This document shows, in pieces, positions 1 to 8,515 of a stretch of 64,000 bases of DNA. The DNA lies in assembly GCA_958296105.1 (NCBI GenBank), contig OY282441.1:2315800-2379799 (forward strand). Direction: 5' to 3'. A program made the position numbers and the translations under genes. The stretch is from an uncultured Dehalococcoidia bacterium. Lineage in GTDB: Bacteria; Chloroflexota; Dehalococcoidia; Lucifugimonadales; UBA1123. The notes beneath the pieces are model-generated. The model was given only the letters and a program-made list of their open reading frames with translations. It was not told where the DNA came from and searched no databases. The stretch's first letter is position 1. Every line of letters starts with the position of its first letter.

Positions 1-669
1 CGCCTGCCGCGCCTGCCGTTCGGCGTCGCGCTCTGCTTCTGCGGCTTCACGGCCTGCTTCGGATTCCCAGTGGCTGCGCAGGTACTCTCCGGCGACAGGG
101 TCGTAGAAGCGCAGACGTCCATCGTCCCAGCACAGGTCCAAGCCCAGAGCCGGACTGTGACCCCAGATCATCCCGCCCGGCTCCTCGCGCAGCTCCATAT
201 CCACGTATCTGCCGTCCACCAGAATGTCGCCTGCCAGCGGCCTGTCGTGGTATGCGCCGCCCGTGTAGTCGAATCGCCAGTACTCGCCAGCGCCGAGATT
301 CTCGTAGCCCACGCGCTTGTCGGTGTAGTCCCGCTCACCTGTGGACTCGGAGGCGACTTCCAGCACGAAGTCCGGAGGCTTTCCGACTTCGCTGATCGTA
401 TATCCGTTGGCTTCGTCGATCGCTTCTGCGTCCACTCCGAAGGCCACCATGCAGTCCGGGTAGAGAGTGAGGTCTCCGGTGTCGTAGCACAGGTAGCATT
501 CGCCATCCACGTACACGTCCGGCCTGTCGATGTAGCGCGTCCTCAGAGTGGTGTCGGCGTTGGTTATGTGTTTGTGCTGCGGCATGTCTCTGTGTTCGGG
601 CGGATCGGGCAGAACGGTGTAACGCCCGCGCTTTCGCGGGGCGAGCGCGACTCTTGTCTGTGTGGACAT
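1..669 (-). CDS. Uma2-like family protein, array A copy 0 (partial, runs off left edge)
   Basis: Partial gene, open from its ATG at 669 to the window edge. The reading matches the four complete copies to its right almost residue for residue, starting MSTQTRVALAPRKRGRYTV. It carries the Uma2-type core with PDFVLEVASEST followed by the YENLGAGEYWRFD block. Uma2 (DUF820) proteins adopt a PD-(D/E)XK nuclease-like fold; their biological role is not settled. The charged tail (EAGREAAEAERDAERQARQ) has begun when the sequence ends, so the C-terminal coiled coil is incomplete here. A 25-bp gap separates it from copy 1. Confidence 0.85.
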   Translation of the reverse strand, partial: MSTQTRVALAPRKRGRYTVLPDPPEHRDMPQHKHITNADTTLRTRYIDRPDVYVDGECYLCYDTGDLTLYPDCMVAFGVDAEAIDEANGYTISEVGKPPDFVLEVASESTGERDYTDKRVGYENLGAGEYWRFDYTGGAYHDRPLAGDILVDGRYVDMELREEPGGMIWGHSPALGLDLCWDDGRLRFYDPVAGEYLRSHWESEAGREAAEAERDAERQARQA

Positions 670-694
670 TCCATACCTCTCGGCTTCTCTCGCG

Positions 695-1420
695 CTACTG
701 TCTTCTCAGTGAGTCCAGCAGATCGCGCAGCCGTCGGTTCTCTGCTTCCGCTGCTTCGGCCCGCGCCTCCGCTACCTGCCGCGCCTGCCGTTCGGCTTCA
801 CGGTCTGCTTCGGATTCCCAGTGGGTGCGCAGGTACTCTCCGGCGACAGGGTCGTAGAAGCGCAGACGTCCATCGTCCCAGCACAGGTCCAAGCCCAGAG
901 CTGGACTGTGACCCCAGATCATCCCGCCCGGCTCCTCGCGCAGCTCCATATCCACGTATCTGCCGTCCACCAGAATGTCGCCGGCCAGCGGCCTGTCGTG
1001 GTATGCGCCGCCAGTGTAGTCGAATCGCCAGTACTCGCCAGCGCCGAGATTCTCGTAGCCCACGCGCTTGTCGGTGTAGTCCCGCTGACCTGTGGACTCG
1101 GAGGCGACTTCCAGCACGAAGTCCGGAGGCTTTCCGACTTCGCTGATCGTATATCCGTTGGCTTCGTCGATCGCTTCTGCGTCCACTCCGAAGGCCACCA
1201 TGCAGTCCGGGTAGAGCGTAAGGTCGCCGGTGTCGTAGCACAGGTAGCATTCGCCATCCACGTACACGTCCGGCCTGTCGATGTAGCGCGTCCTCAGAGT
1301 GGTGTCGGCGTTGGTTATGTGCTTGTGCTGCGGCATGTCTCTGTGTTCGGGCGGGTCGGGCAGAACGGTGTAGCGTCCGCGCTTTCGCGGGGCGAGCGCG
1401 ACTCTTGTCTGTGTGGACAT
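695..1420 (-). CDS. Uma2-like family protein, array A copy 1
   Basis: 241 residues. The Uma2-like core (about residues 30-190) has the acidic block YPDCMVAFGVDAEAID, then PDFVLEVASEST, K/R and Y residues, and GEYWRFDYTGG, in the order seen in the PD-(D/E)XK-like Uma2/DUF820 family. The last ~45 residues form a charged coiled coil (REAERQARQVAEARAEAAEAE) ending NRRLRDLLDSLRRQ. This is the shortest tail of the array. It starts at ATG with the AGGTATGGA leader common to all copies. Nuclease activity is inferred from fold only; cellular function is unknown. Confidence 0.85.
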   Translation of the reverse strand: MSTQTRVALAPRKRGRYTVLPDPPEHRDMPQHKHITNADTTLRTRYIDRPDVYVDGECYLCYDTGDLTLYPDCMVAFGVDAEAIDEANGYTISEVGKPPDFVLEVASESTGQRDYTDKRVGYENLGAGEYWRFDYTGGAYHDRPLAGDILVDGRYVDMELREEPGGMIWGHSPALGLDLCWDDGRLRFYDPVAGEYLRTHWESEADREAERQARQVAEARAEAAEAENRRLRDLLDSLRRQ

Positions 1421-1445
1421 TCCATACCCCTCGGCTTCTCTCGCG

Positions 1446-2234
1446 CTACTGTCTTCTCAGTGTGTCCAGCAGATCGCGCAGACGTCGGTTCTCTGCTTCC
1501 GCTGCTTCGGCCCGCGCCTCCGCCGCCTGCCGCGCCTGCCGTTCGGCTTCGCGCTCGAACTCTGCGGCTTCGCGCTCGGACTCAGCGACCTGCCGCGCCT
1601 GCCGTTCGGCTTCACGGTCTGCTTCGGATTCCCAGTGGCTGCGCAGGTACTCTCCGGCGACAGGGTCGTAGAAGCGCAGACGTCCATCGTCCCAGCACAG
1701 GTCCAAGCCCAGAGCTGGACTGTGACCCCAGATCATCCCGCCCGGCTCCTCGCGCAACTCCATATCCACGTATCTGCCGTCCACCAGAATGTCGCCGGCC
1801 AGCGGCCTGTCGTGGTACGCGCCGCCAGTGTAGTCGAATCGCCAGTACTCGCCAGCGCCGAGATTCTCGTAGCCCACGCGCTTGTCGGTGTAGTCCCGCT
1901 GACCTGTGGACTCGGAGGCGACTTCCAGCACGAAGTCCGGAGGCTTTCCGACTTCGCTGATCGTATATCCGTTGGCTTCGTCGATCGCTTCTGCGTCCAC
2001 TCCGAAGGCCACCATGCAGTCCGGGTAGAGCGTGAGGTCTCCGGTGTCGTAGCACAGGTAGCATTCGCCATCCACGTACACGTCCGGCCTGTCGATGTAG
2101 CGCGTCCTCAGAGTGGTGTCGGCGTTGGTTATGTGCTTGTGCTGCGGCATGTCTCTGTGTTCGGGTGGATCGGGCAGAACGGTGTAACGTCCGCGCTTTC
2201 GCGGGGCGAGCGCGACTCTTGTCTGTGTGGACAT
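1446..2234 (-). CDS. Uma2-like family protein, array A copy 2
   Basis: 262 residues. The core is nearly identical to its neighbours. The tail is 21 residues longer than copy 1 through extra heptad-like segments (VAESEREAAEFEREAERQ). The near-identical DNA, including the 25-bp spacers on both sides, indicates recent tandem duplication or gene conversion. Family assignment rests on the PDFVLEVASEST and GEYWRFD blocks. The opposite strand is also open over most of this region, but its translation follows no protein family and is a shadow of the high-GC coding sequence. Confidence 0.85.
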   Translation of the reverse strand: MSTQTRVALAPRKRGRYTVLPDPPEHRDMPQHKHITNADTTLRTRYIDRPDVYVDGECYLCYDTGDLTLYPDCMVAFGVDAEAIDEANGYTISEVGKPPDFVLEVASESTGQRDYTDKRVGYENLGAGEYWRFDYTGGAYHDRPLAGDILVDGRYVDMELREEPGGMIWGHSPALGLDLCWDDGRLRFYDPVAGEYLRSHWESEADREAERQARQVAESEREAAEFEREAERQARQAAEARAEAAEAENRRLRDLLDTLRRQ

Positions 2235-2259
2235 TCCATACCCCTCGGCTTCTCGCGCG

Positions 2260-3027
2260 CTACTGTCTTCTCAGTGTGTCCAGCAGATCGCGCAGCCGTC
2301 GGTTCTCTGCTTCCGCTGCTTCGGCCCGCGCCTCCGCCGCCTGCCGCGCCTGCCGTTCGGCTTCGCGCTCGAACTCTGCGGCTTCACGCTCTGCCTCTGC
2401 GACTTCACGGTCGGCTTCGGATTCCCAGTGGCTGCGCAGGTACTCTCCGGCGACAGGGTCGTAGAAGCGCAGTCGTCCATCGTCCCAGCACAGGTCCAAG
2501 CCCAGAGCCGGACTGTGACCCCAGATCATCCCGCCCGGCTCCTCGCGCAGCTCCATATCCACGTATCTGCCGTCCACCAGAATGTCGCCGGCCAGCGGCC
2601 TGTCGTGGTACGCGCCGCCCGTGTAGTCGAATCGCCAGTACTCGCCAGCGCCGAGATTCTCGTAGCCCACGCGCTTGTCGGTGTAGTCCCGCTGACCTGT
2701 GGACTCGGAGGCGACTTCCAGCACGAAGTCCGGAGGCTTTCCGACTTCGCTGATCGTATATCCGTTGGCTTCGTCGATCGCTTCTGCGTCCACTCCGAAG
2801 GCCACCATGCAGTCCGGGTAGAGCGTGAGGTCGCCGGTGTCGTAGCACAGGTAGCATTCGCCATCCACGTACACGTCCGGCCTGTCGATGTAGCGCGTCC
2901 TCAGAGTGGTGTCGGCGTTGGTTATGTGTTTGTGCTGCGGCATGTCTCTGTGTTCGGGCGGGTCGGGCAGAACGGTGTAACGCCCGCGCTTTCGCGGGGC
3001 GAGCGCGACCCTTGTCTGTGTGGACAT
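2260..3027 (-). CDS. Uma2-like family protein, array A copy 3
   Basis: 255 residues. Same Uma2-like core as its neighbours. The tail reads REVAEAEREAAEFEREAERQ and then the common AAEARAEAAEAENRRLRDLL end. Its length falls on the 7-residue ladder seen across the array (241, 255, 262, 269). The array is compactly spaced and has a promoter-like sequence only upstream of copy 4, so the copies are probably cotranscribed. Confidence 0.85.
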   Translation of the reverse strand: MSTQTRVALAPRKRGRYTVLPDPPEHRDMPQHKHITNADTTLRTRYIDRPDVYVDGECYLCYDTGDLTLYPDCMVAFGVDAEAIDEANGYTISEVGKPPDFVLEVASESTGQRDYTDKRVGYENLGAGEYWRFDYTGGAYHDRPLAGDILVDGRYVDMELREEPGGMIWGHSPALGLDLCWDDGRLRFYDPVAGEYLRSHWESEADREVAEAEREAAEFEREAERQARQAAEARAEAAEAENRRLRDLLDTLRRQ

Positions 3028-3052
3028 TCCATACCTCTTGGCTTCTCTCGCG

Positions 3053-3862
3053 CTACTGTCTTCTCAGTGTGTCCAGCAGATCGCGCAGCCGTCGGTTCTC
3101 TGCTTCCGCTGCTTCGGCCCGCGCCGCCGCCGCCTGCCGCGCCTGCCGTTCGGTTTCGCGCTCGAACTCTGCGGTTTCGCGCTCGAACTCTGCGGCGTCG
3201 CGCTCCGACTCAGCGACCTGTCGCGCCTGCCGTTCGGCTTCACGGTCTGCTTCGGATTCCCAGTGGGTGCGCAGGTACTCTCCGGCGACAGGGTCGTAGA
3301 AGCGCAGACGTCCATCGTCCCAGCACAGGTCCAAGCCCAGAGCTGGACTGTGACCCCAGATCATCCCGCCCGGCTCCTCGCGCAGCTCCATATCCACGTA
3401 TCTGCCGTCCACCAGAATGTCGCCTGCCAGCGGCCTGTCGTGGTATGCGCCGCCCGTGTAGTCGAATCGCCAGTACTCGCCAGCGCCGAGATTCTCGTAG
3501 CCCACGCGCTTGTCGGTGTAGTCCCGCTCACCTGTGGACTCGGAGGCGACTTCCAGCACGAAGTCCGGAGGCTTTCCGACTTCGCTGATCGTATATCCGT
3601 TGGCTTCGTCGATCGCTTCTGCGTCCACTCCGAAGGCCACCATGCAGTCCGGGTAGAGCGTGAGGTCGCCGGTGTCGTAGCACAGGTAGCATTCGCCATC
3701 CACGTACACGTCCGGCTTGTCGATGTAGCGCGTCCTCAGAGTGGTGTCGGCGTTGGTTATGTGCTTGTGCTGCGGCATGTCTCTGTGTTCGGGCGGGTCG
3801 GGCAGAACGGTGTAGCGCCCACGCTTTCGCGGGGCGAGCGCGACTCTTGTCTGTGTGGACAT
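3053..3862 (-). CDS. Uma2-like family protein, array A copy 4 (first gene of array)
   Basis: 269 residues, the longest and the promoter-proximal member. The tail contains the duplicated segments AAEFERETAEFERETERQ, so the coiled coil is two heptads longer than in copy 3. The core differs from other copies by a few substitutions (for example DKPDVYVDG against DRPDVYVDG). Its upstream DNA diverges from the intergenic spacers after about 20 bp, which marks the boundary of the duplicated unit. Uma2/DUF820 membership is clear; activity is unknown. Confidence 0.85.
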   Translation of the reverse strand: MSTQTRVALAPRKRGRYTVLPDPPEHRDMPQHKHITNADTTLRTRYIDKPDVYVDGECYLCYDTGDLTLYPDCMVAFGVDAEAIDEANGYTISEVGKPPDFVLEVASESTGERDYTDKRVGYENLGAGEYWRFDYTGGAYHDRPLAGDILVDGRYVDMELREEPGGMIWGHSPALGLDLCWDDGRLRFYDPVAGEYLRTHWESEADREAERQARQVAESERDAAEFERETAEFERETERQARQAAAARAEAAEAENRRLRDLLDTLRRQ

Positions 3863-3910
3863 TCCATACCTCTCGGCTTTCGTACAGCTTCACCACATCG
3901 GACGTCTGCG

Positions 3911-3938
3911 CGCATACTCCGAGTACCCTCACCTGCAA
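3911..3938 (-). promoter_or_regulatory. Possible promoter for Uma2 array A
   Basis: On the minus strand TTGCAG and TATGCG are separated by 16 bp, about 50 bp upstream of copy 4. It is a moderate sigma-70-like match and the only one found upstream of the array. Confidence 0.35.
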
Positions 3939-4266
3939 CCCTCTCTTTAGTTGACGCCCCCAATCTTTCCCGATGGCTCAAGAACCGCCGTCGGGTTCGC
4001 CAGCAGGCATAGCGTCCGTTCGAGAATCGTCCGACCTAGCTCGCGGATGGCGATTGCGCCAATCCATACAGGGAACACCAGCGCGCGACGCATATCCAAC
4101 CCCGTCAAGGATAACACGGTCGATGCAGCCGCAGAAGATGGAGGTGAAGCAGGCAAGGCGGCGATCTTCTACTCGATGCACACGCCGGAGGGCAGCCTCA
4201 CAGGGGAATCGGACGCCGTAGAGGTTGTCCTGAACGGGGTAGAGTCCGCAGTACAGCGCGTTCTGG
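3939..4266. other. Intergenic stretch without a supported gene
   Basis: About 330 bp between array A and the tRNA. Short open frames exist on both strands. The minus-strand frame ending at 3947 reads LTGLDMRRALVFPVWIGA in the middle but has no recognisable ribosome binding site or family. A plus-strand frame runs through the tRNA gene and is therefore spurious. No convincing gene or repeat is seen. Confidence 0.5.
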
Positions 4267-4341
4267 TGGAGCGGGAGACCGGATTCGAACCGGCGACAGC
4301 CTGCTTGGAAGGCAGGAACTCTACCGCTGAGTTACTCCCGC
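4267..4341 (-). tRNA. tRNA-Gly (anticodon TCC), CCA encoded
   Basis: The minus strand folds as a complete cloverleaf. The 7-bp acceptor stem is GCGGGAG/CTCCCGC, the anticodon stem CCTGC/GCAGG, the loop CTTCCAA with anticodon TCC at 4307-4309, and the T-loop GGTTCGAATCC. The discriminator T is followed by an encoded CCA (4267-4269). Confidence 0.95.
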
Positions 4342-4390
4342 TCGCGGTCATACAGCGTATACATAGCATACTCGCGTTCGGCTCGACGAA

Positions 4391-5575
4391 TCAAGCCGCT
4401 GGCCCCAGAGCCTCCTGCACCAGCGCGTGATCCCTGTTCAGTCGCAGAGTCGGCAGGTGGCGGTAGAGACCGGTGAACTCGTCGAAATCCTCGAACCCCT
4501 CTTGGTTGAACATCCCCATCTGTATGGCGCTGTTGAGCGCCGTTCTGAGCATACTGTTGTCCAGCTGAATCCACGGCTGCTGATCGAGGTTCTGAATCAG
4601 GTATCTGAAGGTCACGTACCGGCTGCGCCGTTCCAGAGTGTCGCAGAAGTCGATGATGTCCATTTTCAACGTGTGCGGCAGCGTCTCGAAAGTCGCGCCT
4701 TCGTCTCCGGTCTGAGCCGCCGAGTCCGTCTGTCCGTTCAGGTCGAGCCGATCCGGCTGTTCGACCACGCTCTCGAAGTCCGAGTGAACGGGCATCACCC
4801 AGTCGACCAGCCCCTCCGTGACCACCCGAACGTACCCTGCCTCCTGCGCCTCCATGACCAGAGGCTTGAACTTCGTATGCCCAAACCTGCGCTCATCGAC
4901 CTCGCCGATTCGTTGAGTCAGCAAGGGCTTCAGCGTCGCCAGCACCAGCGGGCGCTCGTGGTGAGTAACGATGTCCCTGATTCCCTCGAATATCTTGGTC
5001 ATCTCCTCGGGAAGCGCGTCGCCGCGAGTTTCCGCGGCCGCGATCGCCGGCTCCCGCCGAGCTGAAGGCTCGACGTCCAGATCGTAGAACCGCACCCAGT
5101 CCGCGCTCTCCGTAAGCCTCGGCGAGGCTGACCAGCTAAGCGCCACTATCGCAACGAACTTGCCATAGGGCCTTAGAGAGTTCACCAGATGGATGAAGTC
5201 CCCGTCTCCAGACACCAGCATGTATACGTCTATGTTGGGATAGCGATGACAGAACTCCACGCAGTCCGCGGTGAGCTTGATATCCACGCTGTTCTTCCTG
5301 ACCGCCGATTGCGCGCCGCCCCTGCCGTCGTCGTATGTCCGCCCCGGCACGTACACCGGCTCGATGCCCGAGGCGTAGAGCCGTCTCGGGTCGTTGGACA
5401 TCGTGTAGTTCTGAAAATCGGCGTAAGCGCGCGCCACGACCACTCTTCCCAGACTCTGCGCCTCGTCCTTGATAGCGCTGATATTGGGCGTCAGCTTCCG
5501 CTCCTGAAGCCCGAACCTGATGTTCTCCCAGTCCAGCAGCAGCGCAATCTCTCGCTGCCCGTCTTCGATCACCAT
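4391..5575 (-). CDS. NYN-domain (PIN-like) protein with C-terminal winged-helix-like region
   Basis: 394 residues. The N-terminal ~165 residues form an NYN/LabA-type domain (PIN-like nuclease fold). The metal-binding acidic positions are visible: ALLLDWENIRF near residue 15, SVDIKLTADCVEF near 98-105, and LVSGDGDFIHLV near 122-130. A variable segment follows, then an OST-HTH/LOTUS-like region (about 210-265, VLATLKPLLTQRIGE...FGHTKFKPLVMEAQEAGYVRV). This NYN plus LOTUS-like layout is known in bacterial putative RNA-processing proteins. The ATG is supported by AGGAGG five bases upstream. It likely acts as an RNase; the substrate is unknown. Confidence 0.8.
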   Translation of the reverse strand: MVIEDGQREIALLLDWENIRFGLQERKLTPNISAIKDEAQSLGRVVVARAYADFQNYTMSNDPRRLYASGIEPVYVPGRTYDDGRGGAQSAVRKNSVDIKLTADCVEFCHRYPNIDVYMLVSGDGDFIHLVNSLRPYGKFVAIVALSWSASPRLTESADWVRFYDLDVEPSARREPAIAAAETRGDALPEEMTKIFEGIRDIVTHHERPLVLATLKPLLTQRIGEVDERRFGHTKFKPLVMEAQEAGYVRVVTEGLVDWVMPVHSDFESVVEQPDRLDLNGQTDSAAQTGDEGATFETLPHTLKMDIIDFCDTLERRSRYVTFRYLIQNLDQQPWIQLDNSMLRTALNSAIQMGMFNQEGFEDFDEFTGLYRHLPTLRLNRDHALVQEALGPAA

Positions 5576-5622
5576 AAATACCTCCTAGACATATCTCGTA
5601 CTCTGATAAAGTCAGCGGATCC

Positions 5623-8415
5623 CTACTTCATATCACCCCAGTTGTCGCCCGTCTTCAACTCCACTGCCAGCGGAACGTCGAGATCGAGCGACGACGGCAT
5701 CAGATCCATGACGATCTCCGACATCTGATCCAGCTCGTCACGGGGCGACTCGAAGATCAGCTCGTCATGCACTTGCAGGATCATCTTCGACTTCATGCCC
5801 AGATCCAGCATCCGATCCATAATCTCGATCATCGCGATCTTTATGATGTCCGCCGCCGTCCCCTGAATGGGCATGTTGATCGCCGCCCGCTCCGCCGCCG
5901 ACCTCGCTCGGAAGTTTCGCGCGCTGATGTTGGGCAGGTATCGCCTGCGACCCAGCGCAGTCTGAACGTATCCGCGCTCGCGGCATTCGCGCACCGTCCC
6001 CTTCACGTAGTCCTGTATGCCCGGGTAGCGCTCGAAGTACACGTCTATGAATCTCTGCCCCTGCTCGGGGTTCAGGTCGGTCTGCTGAGATATGCCGTAG
6101 GCCGTCAGACCGTACAGCACGCCGAAATTCAGGATCTTGGCGATTCGGCGCATCTCGGCAGTCACTTCGTCCATGCTCACCTCATAGACCAGAGAGGAAG
6201 TCGCGCTGTGGATGTCCTCGCCGCGCAGGAACGCCGCCAGCAGCTCCGGATCCTTCGAGAAGTGCGCCAGCACCCTAAGCTCGATCTGCGAGTAGTCCGC
6301 CGCCAGCAGAGTCGTCTCCGGCGCCCTCTCTGCCACGAACGCGCGCCGCACCTTGCGCCCCAGCTCGGTGCGAACGGGTATGTTCTGCACGTTCGGATCG
6401 CTCGAAGATATGCGGCCGGTGGCAGATCCCGTCTGGTTGTACTTGGTGTGAATTCTGCCCGTCTCCGGGTTGACCAGTCCGGGCAGCGCGTCCACGTATG
6501 TGGACTTGATCTTCGACAGATGTCGGAAGTGCAGTATATTGTCCAGCACCGCGTAGGCGCGCGGGTCGGCGTCCGACAGCGCGCCCGTGTCCAGCCGCCC
6601 CTTGAGTCCATCCAGCGCGGAGGCGTCTGTGGAGAAACCCGACTTCGTGCGGCGCGTGGGCGGAAGTCGCAGCTCGTCGAACAGAACGCCGCCAAGCTGC
6701 TGGGACGAGTTCAGATTGAACTCGTGTCCCACCGTCATGTACATCTCGTTTCTGACATCGTTCAGATCGCGCCCAAGCTCGTCGGACATTTTGGACAGAA
6801 GGTCTAGATCTACCGCGACGCCGTACCGCTGCATTCTGATCAGCACAGGCACGAGCGGCAGCTCGTAGCGGCGAAGCATTTCGCCCAGCGCCTTGTCCTC
6901 GACCTCGCCTTCCAGCTTTCGCCGAAGGCGCTCCGTGTAGTCCGCGTCCGCCGCCGCGTACTGCGCCGCCTTCTCGATCTCCACCTCATCCATCGTCTTC
7001 TGGGCGCGCCCGCGCCCGATAAGCTCGCTTATCGGGGTCATCTCCTCGCCCAGCATGTCCAGAGCGAGGTTCTTGAGTCCGACCGAGCTTCTGCCAGCGG
7101 CGTGCGCTGCCAGCATCGTGTCGAACGCCAGCCCCTCCACGCGCACCCCGTGGTTCTCCAAGACCATCATGTCGTAGTTGGCGTTGTGCGCGGTCTTGGG
7201 CACAGATGGATTCGTCAGGATCGGCTCCAGCGCATCCAGCGCCTGCGCCAGCGGCAGCTGCGCGCCCTCGACATGCCCCACCGGGACGTACCAGCCCGCT
7301 CTAGGCTCGGTCGAGAACGACAGCCCGACCAGACGCGCGCGCATCGGGTCCTGCGATGTCGTCTCCGTATCGAACGAGAACCCTTGCGGGGTGTCCAGCG
7401 CGGAGACCAGCTCGGCCAGCTTCCCCTCTGTGTCCACCACCGTGTAATCCACGGGCTGCGCGTCTCCGTTCAGGTCTAACGCCGTCTGGCTCCCCTCCCG
7501 CTCGTCCAGAGACATCGGGATTCTGGACACCATGCTGAAGAATTCCAGCCGCGTCAGCACGTCCACGACTTCGCTGCGCGAGAAGTCCCCAAAGACGCAC
7601 TTCGACAGGTCGAGCTGGACGTCGTCCACGTCTCTCTTGATGGTGGTGAGAAAGCGCGCCTCGAACGCCCTGTCGCGGTTCTCGGTGAGACTCTTCTTCG
7701 CTCTGGGCGGCCTCACGTCCTCCAGATGCTCGTATATTCCGGGTATGTCGCCGAACTCCCGAAGCAGCTTGATGGCAGTCTTTCTGCCCACGCCCGGAAC
7801 GCCCGGAATGTTGTCGGACGAGTCACCTTCCAGCGCCTTGATGTCTGCCACGCTCTCGGGTCCCAGACCGTCGTAGCGATCCCTGACCGCCTCTACGTCG
7901 TACAGCGTCTTGCGACCCACGGCGTAGCTGAGCAGCACGCTGACGGTTTGCGAGACGAGCTGGAGCGTATCCGTGTCGCCCGTCAGCACCATCGTATCGA
8001 TCCCCTGCTCCTCCGCCTGTAGGCACAGCGTGCCGATCACGTCGTCCGCCTCGTACCCCTCTCGCTCGTATATCGGCACGCCAAGCGCGCGCATCAGCTC
8101 TTTGACATGATCGAACTGCGGCCTCAGCTCCGGCGGAGTAGGCGGACGGTGCGCCTTGTACTTCTCGAATCTCTCGTGTCGGAAGGTGGGCGCCGAGACG
8201 TCGAACGTGACTGCCACGTGCGTGGGCTTGCGCTCGTTCAGCGTCTTCAGGAAGATGTTCAGAAAGCCGAAGATGGCGCGCACGTCTTCGCCCGTCGCGC
8301 GCACGTTGAGAGGCTCCCGAATCGCGTGCCACGCCCGATGCACCAGCGCGTGACCGTCCATCACCAGAAGCAGAGGACTCTGGTTCAGCATCGACTGGGT
8401 TTCTGCATTGGCCAT
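5623..8415 (-). CDS. polA: DNA polymerase I (5'-3' exonuclease, 3'-5' exonuclease and polymerase domains)
   Basis: 930 residues. It fills and processes gaps in replication and repair. The N-terminal 5'-nuclease (about 10-300) has VMDGHALVHRA, GYEADDVIGT, LTGDTDTLQL and the helix-hairpin-helix GVPGVGRKTAIKLL. The central proofreading domain keeps its acidic residues (FSFDTETTSQD, HNANYDMM, YAAADADYTERL), so it is probably active, unlike Taq polymerase. The polymerase has motif A DYSQIELRVLAHFSKD, motif B RRIAKILNFGVLYGLTAYG and motif C LQVHDELIFE. An upstream GTG at 8424 is possible, but GAGGTG lies six bases before the ATG at 8415, which I prefer. Confidence 0.97.
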   Translation of the reverse strand: MANAETQSMLNQSPLLLVMDGHALVHRAWHAIREPLNVRATGEDVRAIFGFLNIFLKTLNERKPTHVAVTFDVSAPTFRHERFEKYKAHRPPTPPELRPQFDHVKELMRALGVPIYEREGYEADDVIGTLCLQAEEQGIDTMVLTGDTDTLQLVSQTVSVLLSYAVGRKTLYDVEAVRDRYDGLGPESVADIKALEGDSSDNIPGVPGVGRKTAIKLLREFGDIPGIYEHLEDVRPPRAKKSLTENRDRAFEARFLTTIKRDVDDVQLDLSKCVFGDFSRSEVVDVLTRLEFFSMVSRIPMSLDEREGSQTALDLNGDAQPVDYTVVDTEGKLAELVSALDTPQGFSFDTETTSQDPMRARLVGLSFSTEPRAGWYVPVGHVEGAQLPLAQALDALEPILTNPSVPKTAHNANYDMMVLENHGVRVEGLAFDTMLAAHAAGRSSVGLKNLALDMLGEEMTPISELIGRGRAQKTMDEVEIEKAAQYAAADADYTERLRRKLEGEVEDKALGEMLRRYELPLVPVLIRMQRYGVAVDLDLLSKMSDELGRDLNDVRNEMYMTVGHEFNLNSSQQLGGVLFDELRLPPTRRTKSGFSTDASALDGLKGRLDTGALSDADPRAYAVLDNILHFRHLSKIKSTYVDALPGLVNPETGRIHTKYNQTGSATGRISSSDPNVQNIPVRTELGRKVRRAFVAERAPETTLLAADYSQIELRVLAHFSKDPELLAAFLRGEDIHSATSSLVYEVSMDEVTAEMRRIAKILNFGVLYGLTAYGISQQTDLNPEQGQRFIDVYFERYPGIQDYVKGTVRECRERGYVQTALGRRRYLPNISARNFRARSAAERAAINMPIQGTAADIIKIAMIEIMDRMLDLGMKSKMILQVHDELIFESPRDELDQMSEIVMDLMPSSLDLDVPLAVELKTGDNWGDMK

Positions 8416-8515
8416 AGCGATCACCTCGGAGCGTATGCCCCGATTATACAGCTATCAGCCTCGCCCTGCTCAAGCGCCGCCGGCCGCGCCTTTCCGAGTC
8501 CGCCTATCGGCCCCG

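Larger units (their letters stand above)
1..3862 (-). repeat. Tandem array A: five head-to-tail Uma2-like units
   Basis: Units of about 750-835 bp repeat head to tail with near-identical coding cores. Every intergenic gap measured is exactly 25 bp (670-694, 1421-1445, 2235-2259, 3028-3052). Unit length varies only through 21-bp steps in the coiled-coil tail. The array continues past the left edge. Confidence 0.9.

Noticed and set aside
70-4012. Long plus-strand open frames (330-450 codons) opposite the Uma2 array
   Set aside because: They run antisense to clear Uma2 genes. They repeat only because the array repeats and translate to Arg/Pro-rich sequence with no family features.
3951-4430. 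Plus-strand open frame between array A and the NYN gene
   Set aside because: It reads through the tRNA-Gly gene in antisense and has no ribosome binding site.
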